64,000 nt of DNA from Phenylobacterium glaciei (GTDB lineage Bacteria > Pseudomonadota > Alphaproteobacteria > Caulobacterales > Caulobacteraceae), in assembly GCF_016772415.1 (NCBI RefSeq), contig NZ_JAGSGD010000003.1:1-64000 (forward strand), read 5' to 3'. Position 1 is the first letter of the stretch. The number at the start of each line of letters is the position of its first letter. Positions 53,786 through 61,603 of this stretch are shown in pieces. The translations under genes were made by a program, and so were the position numbers. The notes under the pieces were generated by a model that was not told where the DNA came from, ran no database searches, and saw only the letters and a list, made by a program, of their open reading frames with translations.

Positions 53786-54628
53786 ATGGCCGCCGCCTAT
53801 CCCCGCAAAGAGATGATGGTCCGCGTCTGTGAGGCGGTGGAGAAGGGCGCGCGGCTGCACCAGCTAGAGCAGCGGCCGGGCTTCCCCTGCCGGCAGACGA
53901 TCTATCGCTGGGCGAAGGAGGACGAGGCCTTCGCCGATCGGCTGATGTACGCGAGGCAATGGCGGCGCGGCATGGAGGTCAGCGCCACGGCGGGGCCGGT
54001 GTTCGATCCCGAGCGCGCCGAAGCCTTCCTGATGGAGGTGAAGCGCGGGCACGCAGTGCGCGACCTGGTGCGGCGCCCGGAGTGGCCGAACCGAGATCGA
54101 TTCAACCGCTGGAAATCGGAACGGCCCGAGTTCGTGGCCGCTCTCGCCGAGGCGGTCGCGCTGGCGGCTCGGATGCGGCCCCGCAAGTGGGAGTTTTATG
54201 CCGAGGCCATCGCCGACAGGATCATCCAGCGGGCGGCGTCCGGCGAGACCATGGCGGAGATCGCGGCGGCCAAGGGCCTGCCGGGCAAGGTGGATATCCG
54301 GCGTTGGAAGCGGCTGCGGCCGGACTTCGCCAAGGCCCTGCGTCTGGCCAAGCTCGGCGGCCAGATGCGCCGCAGCGCCAAGCCCTCGCGCCTGACCCCG
54401 GCCCTGTTCGACCACATCCTGACGCAGATGACGACCGGCGCCTCTCTGCGCCAGGTCGCCCAGGTCCCTGGCATGCCGCACTATGTGACGCTGATGGCCT
54501 GGCAGCGGCGGGACCCGGCGTTCGCCAAGATGCTGGCCTGGGCCCGCGAGGAGGGCCACTGGGCGCGCGGGCTGGACGAGGTGGCGCGGGTGGATGCGCT
54601 GGCGGCGCGTCATCGGCGATCCCCCTGA
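53786..54628 (+). CDS. Protein of four tandem terminase-small-subunit-like HTH repeats
   Basis: I do not recognise this 280-residue protein as a named gene. It consists of four related units, at about residues 14-57, 81-123, 146-189 and 211-254, spaced 65-67 residues apart. Each has helix-G-x-x-L/M-x-x-hydrophobic, a P-x-hydrophobic-P turn in most units, a Trp about 10 residues later (YRWAKED, NRWKSE, RRWKRL, MAWQRR) and an aromatic F-hydrophobic-A end. Such units resemble the HTH of phage terminase small subunits. No large terminase or phage gene is near. DNA binding is likely; a regulator is possible. The stop TGA lies at the edge of a family B repeat. Confidence 0.7.
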   Translation: MAAAYPRKEMMVRVCEAVEKGARLHQLEQRPGFPCRQTIYRWAKEDEAFADRLMYARQWRRGMEVSATAGPVFDPERAEAFLMEVKRGHAVRDLVRRPEWPNRDRFNRWKSERPEFVAALAEAVALAARMRPRKWEFYAEAIADRIIQRAASGETMAEIAAAKGLPGKVDIRRWKRLRPDFAKALRLAKLGGQMRRSAKPSRLTPALFDHILTQMTTGASLRQVAQVPGMPHYVTLMAWQRRDPAFAKMLAWAREEGHWARGLDEVARVDALAARHRRSP

Positions 54629-54629
54629 T

Positions 54630-54754
54630 CGTCATGGCCGGGCTTGTCCCGGCCACCCATGATCTCCGTGGTTCAGCAAGGACCTGTGGCGTCGGCCAAG
54701 CCATCTGCGGCGAGGCGGAGATCATGGATCCCCGGGACAAGCCCGGGGATGACG
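54630..54754. repeat. Family B inverted repeat, copy 5
   Basis: CGTCATGGCCGGGCTTG...CATGATCTCCG pairs with CGGAGATCATGG...CAAGCCCGGGGATGACG. The flank CCCCTGATCGTCATGG is shared with copy 1 (17723) and nearly with copy 6, so the preceding TGA stop of the four-HTH gene belongs to a sequence that travels with the repeat. Confidence 0.9.
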
Positions 54755-54778
54755 CACAAATGGGATAGGCGGCTTCCG

Positions 54779-55624
54779 TCAGGCCCGCGCCGTCACTAGC
54801 CAGCAGGCGGCGGTCATCGCCACCTTGCCGTCCACCTCGCAGGCGCGCAGCCGGTCGGTCATCGCCGCCAGGACCTTGGCCTGGGTGGCCTCGTCGGCCT
54901 GTTGCAGCCGCGCGCCCAGGGGGCCCATGCGCAGACTGAGCGTCATCAGGTCGGGCAGCGCGATGGGGGTATCCACGTCGAGGGGGGCGATCTCGATGTC
55001 GCGCCAGCCGGTTCGCGCCAGGATGCCGCGTACGCGCTCGGGGTCGGCGAAGGCCCAGCGGCCCGGCGCGTTGAGGTCGGGCTGGGGCATGGGCGGCAGG
55101 TAGGGGGCGGCGGCGTCGGCCGGGGCGCCGGCCAGGGGGTTGTCGGCGGGGCTGCGCCAGCAGACGAAGGCGAGCTTGCCGCCGGGCTTGAGCGCGCGGC
55201 GCAGGTTGGCGAAGGCTTGGTCGAAATCGGCGAAGAACATGACGCCGAAACGGGAGATGGCGGCATCGTAGGCCGCGGTTCCAAGGTCAAAGGTCTGGGC
55301 GTCGCCCTCCAGGAACTGGGCGTTGGCGACCCCTTGCGCCTGGGCCGCCGCGCGGGCGGCGTCGAGCAGGGGGGCGGAGACGTCGACGCCGACGCTGGCG
55401 CCGGCGGGCCCCAGGCGCCTGGCCATGTCGAGGGTGGTGGTCCCGGCCCCGCAGCCGATGTCCAGCACGCAGCCGCCCTTTCCGGGGAAGCCGGCCTCGA
55501 TCACGGCGTCGGCGATGGGCTGGTTGAGGCCGTCCATCAGCCCCTGGAGATCGACCCAGGCCTGGCCGCCGGCCTGGTTCCAGTAGCTGGGCTGGGCGGG
55601 GGTCTGGGGGGAGGTGGTGGTCAT
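54779..55624 (-). CDS. Class I SAM-dependent methyltransferase (UbiE-like)
   Basis: This 281-residue protein has motif I VLDIGCGAGTTTLDMARRLG, then SVGVDVSAPLLDAARAAA, DAAISRFGVMFFADFDQAF and the PGGKLAFVCWRSP strand. The N-terminal NQAGGQAWVDLQGLMD is typical of small-molecule methyltransferases in this group. The substrate is unknown. It follows the nitrilase-like gene by 23 bases on the same strand. Confidence 0.83.
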   Translation of the reverse strand: MTTTSPQTPAQPSYWNQAGGQAWVDLQGLMDGLNQPIADAVIEAGFPGKGGCVLDIGCGAGTTTLDMARRLGPAGASVGVDVSAPLLDAARAAAQAQGVANAQFLEGDAQTFDLGTAAYDAAISRFGVMFFADFDQAFANLRRALKPGGKLAFVCWRSPADNPLAGAPADAAAPYLPPMPQPDLNAPGRWAFADPERVRGILARTGWRDIEIAPLDVDTPIALPDLMTLSLRMGPLGARLQQADEATQAKVLAAMTDRLRACEVDGKVAMTAACWLVTARA

Positions 55625-55647
55625 GGTCGGCTCCTTGGACGTCCGGT

Positions 55648-56385
55648 TTATGCAGCCTGGCCCGGCAGGTCGAACACCAACAGCCCCGGCTGGTCGAGCG
55701 GCAGTTGGGCCACCACCTGGCCCTGGGGGTTGAGGACCGCCGTGGGACCCCAGGCGATACGACCATCGCGCTCGCCGGTGACGTCGGCGGAGATCAGCCA
55801 GAGGCCGGTCTCGCGGCAGCGCTCGCCGCGGATGGGGTTGTGGCGGTCGCGCCAGGCTTCGGCGGTGGGGCGGGGCATCATGTTGTTGGCGGGGCAGACC
55901 AGCAGGGTGGCGCCGGTGGCGGCGACGGCCTGGGCGGCTTCGGGGAAGTTGGTGTCGTAGCAGATGTTGATCCCGAAGCGGAGGCCGGCGGCCTCGAAGG
56001 CGGGGGTGTCGGGTCCGGGGGTGAAGCAGGTTTCGCCGGCCAGGAGGTGGGTCTTGCGGTAGCGGCCGAGCAACCGGCCGTGGGCGATGACGGCGGCGGT
56101 GTTGAAGAGGGCGCCGTGGTCTTCCTCGATGAGGCCGAGGACGACGGTGGGGCCGGGCTGCGGCAGGCGGGCGAGGATCGCGGCGAAGGCGGGGCCGGCG
56201 AGGTTCAGGGCTTGGCGGCGGGCGGGGCCTTCCTGGGTCAGGTAGCCCTGCGGGTAGCCTTCCGGGAAGACCAGCAGGTCCGCGCCCTGGGCCTGCGCGT
56301 CGGCGATGACCTCGAGCGCGTAGGCGAACGCCGCGTCGACGTCCTCACGGAACTCCGGGGTCTGGGCGGCGGCGATGCGGGGCAT
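55648..56385 (-). CDS. Carbon-nitrogen hydrolase (nitrilase superfamily)
   Basis: This 245-residue protein has the nitrilase catalytic triad: Glu42 in VFPEGYPQG, Lys111 in RYRKTHL and Cys142 in NICYDTNFPE. Members cleave amide or nitrile C-N bonds; the substrate is not predictable here. I start at the ATG of MPRIAAAQTPE, the normal beginning of the fold. The methyltransferase follows downstream and a repeat-rich gap lies upstream. Confidence 0.88.
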   Translation of the reverse strand: MPRIAAAQTPEFREDVDAAFAYALEVIADAQAQGADLLVFPEGYPQGYLTQEGPARRQALNLAGPAFAAILARLPQPGPTVVLGLIEEDHGALFNTAAVIAHGRLLGRYRKTHLLAGETCFTPGPDTPAFEAAGLRFGINICYDTNFPEAAQAVAATGATLLVCPANNMMPRPTAEAWRDRHNPIRGERCRETGLWLISADVTGERDGRIAWGPTAVLNPQGQVVAQLPLDQPGLLVFDLPGQAA

Positions 56386-56426
56386 GGAGATGAGTTTCGG
56401 TGAAATCCGGCGGGACATCACCCCAT

Positions 56427-56558
56427 CCGCTCATCCCGGCGAAGGCCGGGACCCAGGTGAAACCCACTTCCATCCCATTGAGAAACCGAAAGCAGGTTGG
56501 TGATCAATGCGGACCACCGGAAATGAATCTGGGTCCCGGCCTTCGCCGGGATGAGCGG
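56427..56558. repeat. Family C palindromic repeat, copy 4
   Basis: Ends CCGCTCATCCCGGCGAAGG and CCTTCGCCGGGATGAGCGG are perfect reverse complements. Inner arms contain GACCCAGGTG and ATCTGGGTC. It lies between the nitronate monooxygenase-like and nitrilase-like genes. Confidence 0.9.
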
Positions 56559-56565
56559 ATTTGGG

Positions 56566-56613
56566 CGAGGCGGAGATCATGGGTCCCCGGGACAAGCCCG
56601 GGGATGACGATGG
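56566..56613. repeat. Half of a family B repeat
   Basis: Only the right arm is present: GAGGCGGAGATCATGGGT, then CCCGGGACAAGCCCGGGGATGACGAT. It directly follows a C copy, so the C element or a deletion may have removed the left arm. Confidence 0.8.
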
Positions 56614-56632
56614 TGGGGGTTGAAGGTGGCGC

Positions 56633-57619
56633 TTAAGCGCTCACCACCACGCGCTGGGCGTTCTTGCTCAGCACCTGTTCGGCCTGGCGCATGATGTTGG
56701 CGACCAGTTCCTGGCAGGTGGGGATGTCGTGGATCAGGCCCTGGCTCTGGCCGACGGTCCAGATGCCGCCGTCGGTGTCGCCCGCGCCCATCACGTTGGT
56801 GCGTCCCCGGACACCGGCCACCAGGTGGCGCACGTCCTCGATGGTCTTGGTGCTATCCTGCTGGATCGCCACGACCTCTTCCGACACCGCGTTGCGGGCC
56901 ACGCGGCTGGTGTTGCGCAGGGTGCGGTTGGTCAGCAGGGTGTCGCGCTCGGTGTTCTCGACGATCTTCTTCTTCACGTTCTCATGGATGGCGCACTCCT
57001 GTGTGGCCATGAAGCGGGTGCCCATGTTGACGCCGTCGGCGCCCAGCATCAGGGCCGCGGCCAGGCTGCGGCCGTCGGCCATGCCGCCCGAGGCGATCAC
57101 CGGCACGTCGCCCAGCGCGTCCACCGTGGCCGGCAGCAGGACGATCAGGCCGACGTCGTCCTCGCCCGGGTGACCGGCGCACTCAAAGCCGTCGATGGAG
57201 ACGATATCCACGCCATGGCGCACGGCGGTCACCGCGTGGCGGACCGAGGTGCACTTGTGGATCACCTTCACCCCGGCTTCCTTGAAGGCGGGCAGGTGGT
57301 CGGTGGGATTGCGGCCGGCGGTCTCGACGATTTTGATGCCGCTCTCGATGATAGCCTCGCGGTACTCGTCGTAGGGAATCTTGTTCAGCGACGGCAGCAG
57401 GGTGAGGTTCACCCCGAACGGCTTGTCGGTCAGGCTGCGGCACAGCTCGATTTCCTCGAGCAGCTCCTGCTTGTTGTTGGAATGGTGGGCGGTGATGAAG
57501 CCGAGCGCGCCGGCGTTGGCGACGGCGGCCACCAGGCGGGCGTAGCCGACGCCGGTCATGCCCCCCATGATCAGCGGCGTCTCGACGCCGAACATCTCGG
57601 TAATCCTGGTCTTGATCAT
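56633..57619 (-). CDS. Nitronate monooxygenase-like FMN protein
   Basis: This 328-residue TIM-barrel protein of the nitronate monooxygenase/2-nitropropane dioxygenase family has the N-terminal TPLIMGGMTGVGYARLVAAV, the catalytic-His region GFECAGHPGEDD (His in AGHPG) and the FMN phosphate site VIASGGMADGRSLAAALMLG, then GVNMGTRFMAT. Members oxidise nitroalkanes or act as FMN reductases. It lies 58 bases downstream of divL on the same strand. Confidence 0.85.
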   Translation of the reverse strand: MIKTRITEMFGVETPLIMGGMTGVGYARLVAAVANAGALGFITAHHSNNKQELLEEIELCRSLTDKPFGVNLTLLPSLNKIPYDEYREAIIESGIKIVETAGRNPTDHLPAFKEAGVKVIHKCTSVRHAVTAVRHGVDIVSIDGFECAGHPGEDDVGLIVLLPATVDALGDVPVIASGGMADGRSLAAALMLGADGVNMGTRFMATQECAIHENVKKKIVENTERDTLLTNRTLRNTSRVARNAVSEEVVAIQQDSTKTIEDVRHLVAGVRGRTNVMGAGDTDGGIWTVGQSQGLIHDIPTCQELVANIMRQAEQVLSKNAQRVVVSA

Positions 57620-57677
57620 GTCTCGTCCCCTGATGTGATTTCTGGTTGGGACCAGACTAGCAGGGGGTTGGGTGAGT

Positions 57678-59996
57678 TTAGAAGCCCAACTCGGGATGAC
57701 CGGCCGCGCCCTGCGCTTCCTCGGGCAGGTGGCAGGTGAAGGTAGCGCCGGCGCCGGGCTCGCTCTCCAGGGCCACCCAGCCGCCGTGCAGCTCCACCAG
57801 GGACTTCACCAGGGCCAGGCCCAGGCCCGGGCCGCCCCGCTCGCGGCCCACGAAGCGGTCGAAGATGTGCGCCTGGACGTGGAAGGGGATGCCGCGCCCG
57901 GTGTCGGACACCTGCAGCTGGATCTCGCCCAGGGCCCGGCGGGCGGAGATGGTGACGATCCCCTCGGGCGGGGTCTGGCGGATGGCGTTCTCGGTAAGGT
58001 GGTCGAGGGTCTGGGCCAGGCGCTTGATGTCGCCGCGGATGACGCCGATGTCGTCGGGATACTCCGCCTTCACCACCACCTGGGCGGCGGCGGCCTCGTC
58101 GGCGCGGCGGGCGGCGGCGTCATTGAGCAGCTGGGCGACGTGGACGTCCTCCAGGTCCAGGGCCATCTCGTCGGCGTCGATCTGGGCCATGTCGAGGACG
58201 TCGTCGATGGAGCGGGCCAGCTGGGTGGCGGCCGAGCGGACGGCGGCGGCGTGGCCGCGGCCGCGCTCCGACAGGTTCTCGCCCGAGCGCTCCAGCAGTT
58301 CGGAATAGCCGATGATGGTGGTGAGCGGGGTGCGCAGCTCATAGGAGACATTGCCGACGAAGTCGCGCTTCAGCCGCTCGGTCTCGGCCAGGGCGGCGGA
58401 CCGGTCGGCCAGGGCGCTCTCCAGCTTGCGGGCGTCGGTGACATCGCCAAACGCGATCAGGGTCGCGCCGTCGGGCAGGGGGCGCGACTGATAGACGACG
58501 ATGCGGCTGTCGGAGGTCTTCACCTCGCCGGAGATGGGGGCGCGGGCGGCGGGGTCGGTGTCGGCGACGCGGCCCTTCAGCTCGCGCCAGAAGCCCATGT
58601 CATGCAGGCGCGGGATGCAGAGCTCGACGACGCCCTCGAAGTCGTGGGCCAGGTCCAGCTGCTGGGGGGTGATGTTCCAGAAGCGCTCGAAGGCCTCGTT
58701 GTGCAGGCGCAGGCGGCCGTCGGCGCCGAACACCGCCACGGCGTCGTTGAGCTTGTCCAGGGTGGCCTGCTGCACCTGGATGAGCGCGTTGTACTGGGCC
58801 TTCAGCCGCAGCTCGCCGGTGATGTCGGAGAACAGCAGGACGATACCGCCCAGGGGGTGGACCTGGCGGCCGACCTTCAGCGTGCGGCCGTCGGGGATCG
58901 ACCACATGTCGTCGGGGCTGGCGTCGAGGGCCTCGTAGCGGTCGAGCTCGGCGGCCTTCCACTTGGTGTAGTCGGCGGTCTCGGGCAGGCGGCGGCGCTG
59001 GCGCAGGCGGTCGAGGATCTCGGAGTGGGTGGGGCGCTCGGCCAGCCAGGCGGGCTCCAGGCCCCAGAGGGCGGCGAAGGCGGTGTTGTGGAAGATCAGC
59101 CGCTTGGTCTTGGAGAAGATGGCGACCGCGTCGGCGATGTGGTTGAGCGTCTCGTCATGGGCCTCGACGTGGCGCTTCAGCGCCTCGCGCAGTTCCTCCA
59201 GTTCGCTGACGTCCTCGGTCCAGACCCCGACGCCGCCGCCTTCCAGCGGCTGGGCGGTGATCTGGAAGGCGCGCCGACGTCCCGCGAAGGAGGACCAGCG
59301 CAGGGCCTCGCGCTTCTGGCCCAGGTTGGCGGCCTCGGCGGCCAGCGCATCGGCGGCCTTGTCGAAGCTCAGGCCCTTGGCGGCGGCGTCGTCCAGGCTG
59401 GCGGCGTCGACGGCGGCCAGCCAGGCGGCGTTGACCCAGACCGGGCTGCCGTCGGCGGCGGCGATCCAGGCGGGCGTGGCGCGAGCGTCCAGGAAGGCGG
59501 CGAAGCGCGGGGCGGTGGGCAGGCCGGCGTCCTCCCCCACCACGGCCGACAGCCGCAGCCAGGCGAGCGCCCCGGCGGCCCGGCCCTCGACGGCGACGAC
59601 GCCATGCGGCCCCTGGACCTCGAAGGCGCAGGCCTCGCCGCGTTCGAACAGGGCCCGCAGGCGCCGCGCATGGTCGGGGTCGGCGCGCATCAGGGCGGCG
59701 ACCACGTGCTGCGGATCGCCGTCGGCCAGGCCCAGGGCGGAGATGCAGGCGGCCAGGCTTTCTTCCCCCGAGGCCAGCAGGGCGTGGCCGTCCTCGACCG
59801 CCAGCAGGGCGGAATCGAAGGCCTCGGCCGAGGCTTGCGCCGCCTCGGCGCCGGCCTCCAGGCCCGCGATCTTGAGGCGCAGGGTGTCGAGTTTCTCGTC
59901 GGACTGGCGGCGTTGGGCCAGCGCCCAGAGGGTGGCGCAGATGGCCAGCAGCACGGCGCCGGCGGCGGCGGACAGGATCAGGTCCAGCTCGCTCAT
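57678..59996 (-). CDS. divL: DivL, cell-cycle sensor kinase-like protein with Tyr in place of His
   Basis: DivL is an essential Caulobacter cell-fate protein that binds DivK~P and controls CckA and hence CtrA. The protein has one N-terminal membrane helix (LILSAAAGAVLLAICATLWAL), several PAS domains (about residues 130-510), a DHp helix and a HATPase domain (ENAIRQTPPEG, SDTGRGIPFHVQAHIFDRF, GGPGLGLALVKSL). At the H-box it has NVSYELRTP: Tyr552 (codon 58341-58343) replaces the phosphorylated His, as in Caulobacter DivL (Tyr550). The start MSELDLILS gives 772 residues and this numbering; an ATG at 60050 would add 18. The ending HPELGF also fits. Confidence 0.93.
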   Translation of the reverse strand: MSELDLILSAAAGAVLLAICATLWALAQRRQSDEKLDTLRLKIAGLEAGAEAAQASAEAFDSALLAVEDGHALLASGEESLAACISALGLADGDPQHVVAALMRADPDHARRLRALFERGEACAFEVQGPHGVVAVEGRAAGALAWLRLSAVVGEDAGLPTAPRFAAFLDARATPAWIAAADGSPVWVNAAWLAAVDAASLDDAAAKGLSFDKAADALAAEAANLGQKREALRWSSFAGRRRAFQITAQPLEGGGVGVWTEDVSELEELREALKRHVEAHDETLNHIADAVAIFSKTKRLIFHNTAFAALWGLEPAWLAERPTHSEILDRLRQRRRLPETADYTKWKAAELDRYEALDASPDDMWSIPDGRTLKVGRQVHPLGGIVLLFSDITGELRLKAQYNALIQVQQATLDKLNDAVAVFGADGRLRLHNEAFERFWNITPQQLDLAHDFEGVVELCIPRLHDMGFWRELKGRVADTDPAARAPISGEVKTSDSRIVVYQSRPLPDGATLIAFGDVTDARKLESALADRSAALAETERLKRDFVGNVSYELRTPLTTIIGYSELLERSGENLSERGRGHAAAVRSAATQLARSIDDVLDMAQIDADEMALDLEDVHVAQLLNDAAARRADEAAAAQVVVKAEYPDDIGVIRGDIKRLAQTLDHLTENAIRQTPPEGIVTISARRALGEIQLQVSDTGRGIPFHVQAHIFDRFVGRERGGPGLGLALVKSLVELHGGWVALESEPGAGATFTCHLPEEAQGAAGHPELGF

Positions 59997-60084
59997 CGCG
60001 CCGCCTGCGACGTTGGTGCTTTTGCCTGTCGAATCATCAGGATCGAACATAGGCGCTCGGGCCCAGTTCGGCGATAATCCAAGG

Positions 60085-60654
60085 ATGACCGCGATCCTCT
60101 ATCCGGTGGCGCCCGACGCGGCGGCCGCCCTGAAGGCGCCGCTTGCCCGGGCGGCGCGCGAACGCGAGGCCGTGGGCGCGGCGGGCCAGGCCGTGGTCTT
60201 CGTCACCGAGCCGGTGGGGCCGCCCTATGCCAGCCGCGAGGCGGCGCTCGACGCCCATGCCGGCCGGGTGGAGGACGAGCGGCCGGGCCGGAGCGTGGTC
60301 CTGGCGCCCGAGGACCGCTACTGCCGGCTGGCCGAGGCGATCGACGGCAGGCCCCCCGCGCCGGTGGCCCCGCTGATGCAGGACGGCCGCCGCTGGCCCC
60401 AGCCCAAGCCTGCGCCGCGCACCGTCTGGCGGCTGCAGGTGAGCTACTGGCGGCTCGGCTCGGCGGTGAAGGCGGCCGACGGCCCCCAGGCCCGCGACGC
60501 CCGGCGCAAGGCCCGCGACCCCATGGACTATCAGGCCCTGAACGCGCTCGCCCGCCAGCCGATGCGGGCGTTCAAGCCGCAGCAGCCGCTGGATATCGGT
60601 CTGTTCGAGACACGGCCCCCCGAGGCGCCGCATATCATCATGCCTGATGAGTGA
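60085..60654 (+). CDS. Hypothetical protein
   Basis: This 189-residue protein has no domain that I recognise. It is rich in Ala, Arg and Pro, with no signal peptide or membrane helix. Notable segments are AGQAVVFVTEPVGPPYASRE, EDRYCRLAEAID and TVWRLQVSYWRLG. It begins at ATG 60085, divergent from divL (88 bases between starts). Its end overlaps the metallopeptidase gene by 8 bases, so the two are probably one operon. The intact frame and overlap support a real gene. Confidence 0.7.
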   Translation: MTAILYPVAPDAAAALKAPLARAAREREAVGAAGQAVVFVTEPVGPPYASREAALDAHAGRVEDERPGRSVVLAPEDRYCRLAEAIDGRPPAPVAPLMQDGRRWPQPKPAPRTVWRLQVSYWRLGSAVKAADGPQARDARRKARDPMDYQALNALARQPMRAFKPQQPLDIGLFETRPPEAPHIIMPDE

Positions 60655-61054
60655 CGCCCCCGACGCCAGCGGCCTGGCCCCCTCCCTCGACGACCTCGCG
60701 GCCCTGGCCGAGGCGGCCTTCGCCGCCCTGCCGGACGATTTCCGCAAGATGACCGGGGACGTAATCTTCCGGGTCGACGACTTCGCGGCCAAGGAGGTGC
60801 TCGATGAACTGGGCATCGAGGACGCCTTCGAACTGACGGGGCTCTATCAGGGCGTGGACATCGGCCGGCGGACCCTGTTCGATCCCTCTCCCCAGCCCTC
60901 GATGATCTTCCTCTACCGCCGGCCGATCCTGGATGAGTGGGTCGACCGCGGCGACGTGACGCTTGCCGAACTGGTCAGTCACGTCCTGGTCCACGAGATC
61001 GGGCACCATTTCGGGCTGTCGGATGACGACATCGACGCGATCGAGGGGGATTGA
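60647..61054 (+). CDS. Small metallopeptidase family protein (zincin-like)
   Basis: This 135-residue protein has the zinc-protease motif VHEIGHHFGLSDDDID (His116, Glu117, His120, then an Asp-rich third-ligand region), which matches the short MpnB/PF06262-type metallopeptidase family. The N-terminal region is FAALPDDFRKMTGDVIFRVD. No signal peptide, so it should be cytoplasmic. Its substrate is not known. The ATG overlaps the upstream stop. Confidence 0.87.
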   Translation: MSDAPDASGLAPSLDDLAALAEAAFAALPDDFRKMTGDVIFRVDDFAAKEVLDELGIEDAFELTGLYQGVDIGRRTLFDPSPQPSMIFLYRRPILDEWVDRGDVTLAELVSHVLVHEIGHHFGLSDDDIDAIEGD

Positions 61055-61117
61055 GGCTCAGCCACCCTTGGGGGCGAGCGCGGTCGGATGAGGACGCGCG
61101 CAGGTGTCACCCCCCAT

Positions 61118-61325
61118 CCGCTCATCCCGGCGCAGGCCGGGACCCAGATCCATCTCCGGCTCTCGAGCAAAGTCCCGTTCGTGTGGTTTGCGGTTCCAAC
61201 TCTTCCGGTCGCCCCGCCGCGAGGCCCATCAGATTGTCCACGAACCACACGAACCACACGAACAAGTGGATCACGTCCAAACGCACTGGGTGAATCTGGG
61301 TCCCGGCCTGCGCCGGGATGAGCGG
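61118..61325. repeat. Family C palindromic repeat, copy 5, with a nested repeat
   Basis: Outer ends CCGCTCATCCCGGCGCAGG and CCTGCGCCGGGATGAGCGG carry the same change (A to C, T to G) in both arms, keeping the pairing. The loop is about twice normal size and holds a nested inverted repeat, GTTCGTGTGGTT (61177-61188) against AACCACACGAAC (61243-61254 and 61252-61263), made of tandem 9-mers AACCACACG. Confidence 0.9.
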
Positions 61326-61354
61326 ATTTGGGGGCGATGCTCTCCCCCCTCAAC

Positions 61355-61478
61355 CGTCATCCCCGGGCTTGTCCCGGGGACCCATGATCTCCGCCTTCCC
61401 GCAGATTGCGCGACGCCGCCGCTGATCGTTGCTGAACCCCGGAGATCATGGGTGGCCGGGACAAGCCCGGCCATGACG
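61355..61478. repeat. Family B inverted repeat, copy 6 (reversed orientation)
   Basis: CGTCATCCCCGGGCTTGTCC...CATGATCTCCG pairs with CGGAGATCATGG...GGACAAGCCCGGCCATGACG. Relative to copies 1, 2 and 5 it is inverted: its GGCCGGG arm is on the right, followed by ATCAGAGGGG, the complement of the CTGATCG flank. Confidence 0.9.
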
Positions 61479-61603
61479 ATCAGAGGGGTGGGTTCTTAAA
61501 AGTGACGCCCCCGTCATCTTTATTGACTCCGTAAGGTTTGCGGGTGATCGTCGCTCCAACGAGGAAACCGGGCGCCAGCGTGCGTCCCGCAGGAGCAGAG
61601 CCC

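Larger units (their letters stand above)
61055..61603. other. 549-base gene-free stretch filled with repeats
   Basis: This gap between the metallopeptidase and diiron genes contains the largest C copy (61118-61325), then after 29 bases a B copy (61355-61478). Only 61479-61603 is left for the diiron gene promoter. I see no coding signal; all open frames here read the repeats. Confidence 0.8.

Noticed and set aside
53786-54628. Prophage remnant based on terminase-small-subunit resemblance
   Set aside because: No other phage gene, integrase or att-like repeat is near. The protein has four repeats and no terminase large subunit follows.
57672-60077. About 800-codon plus-strand frame opposite divL
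   Set aside because: Same antisense effect; the Gly/Gln/Leu-rich translation has no recognisable domain, and DivL on the minus strand is clear.
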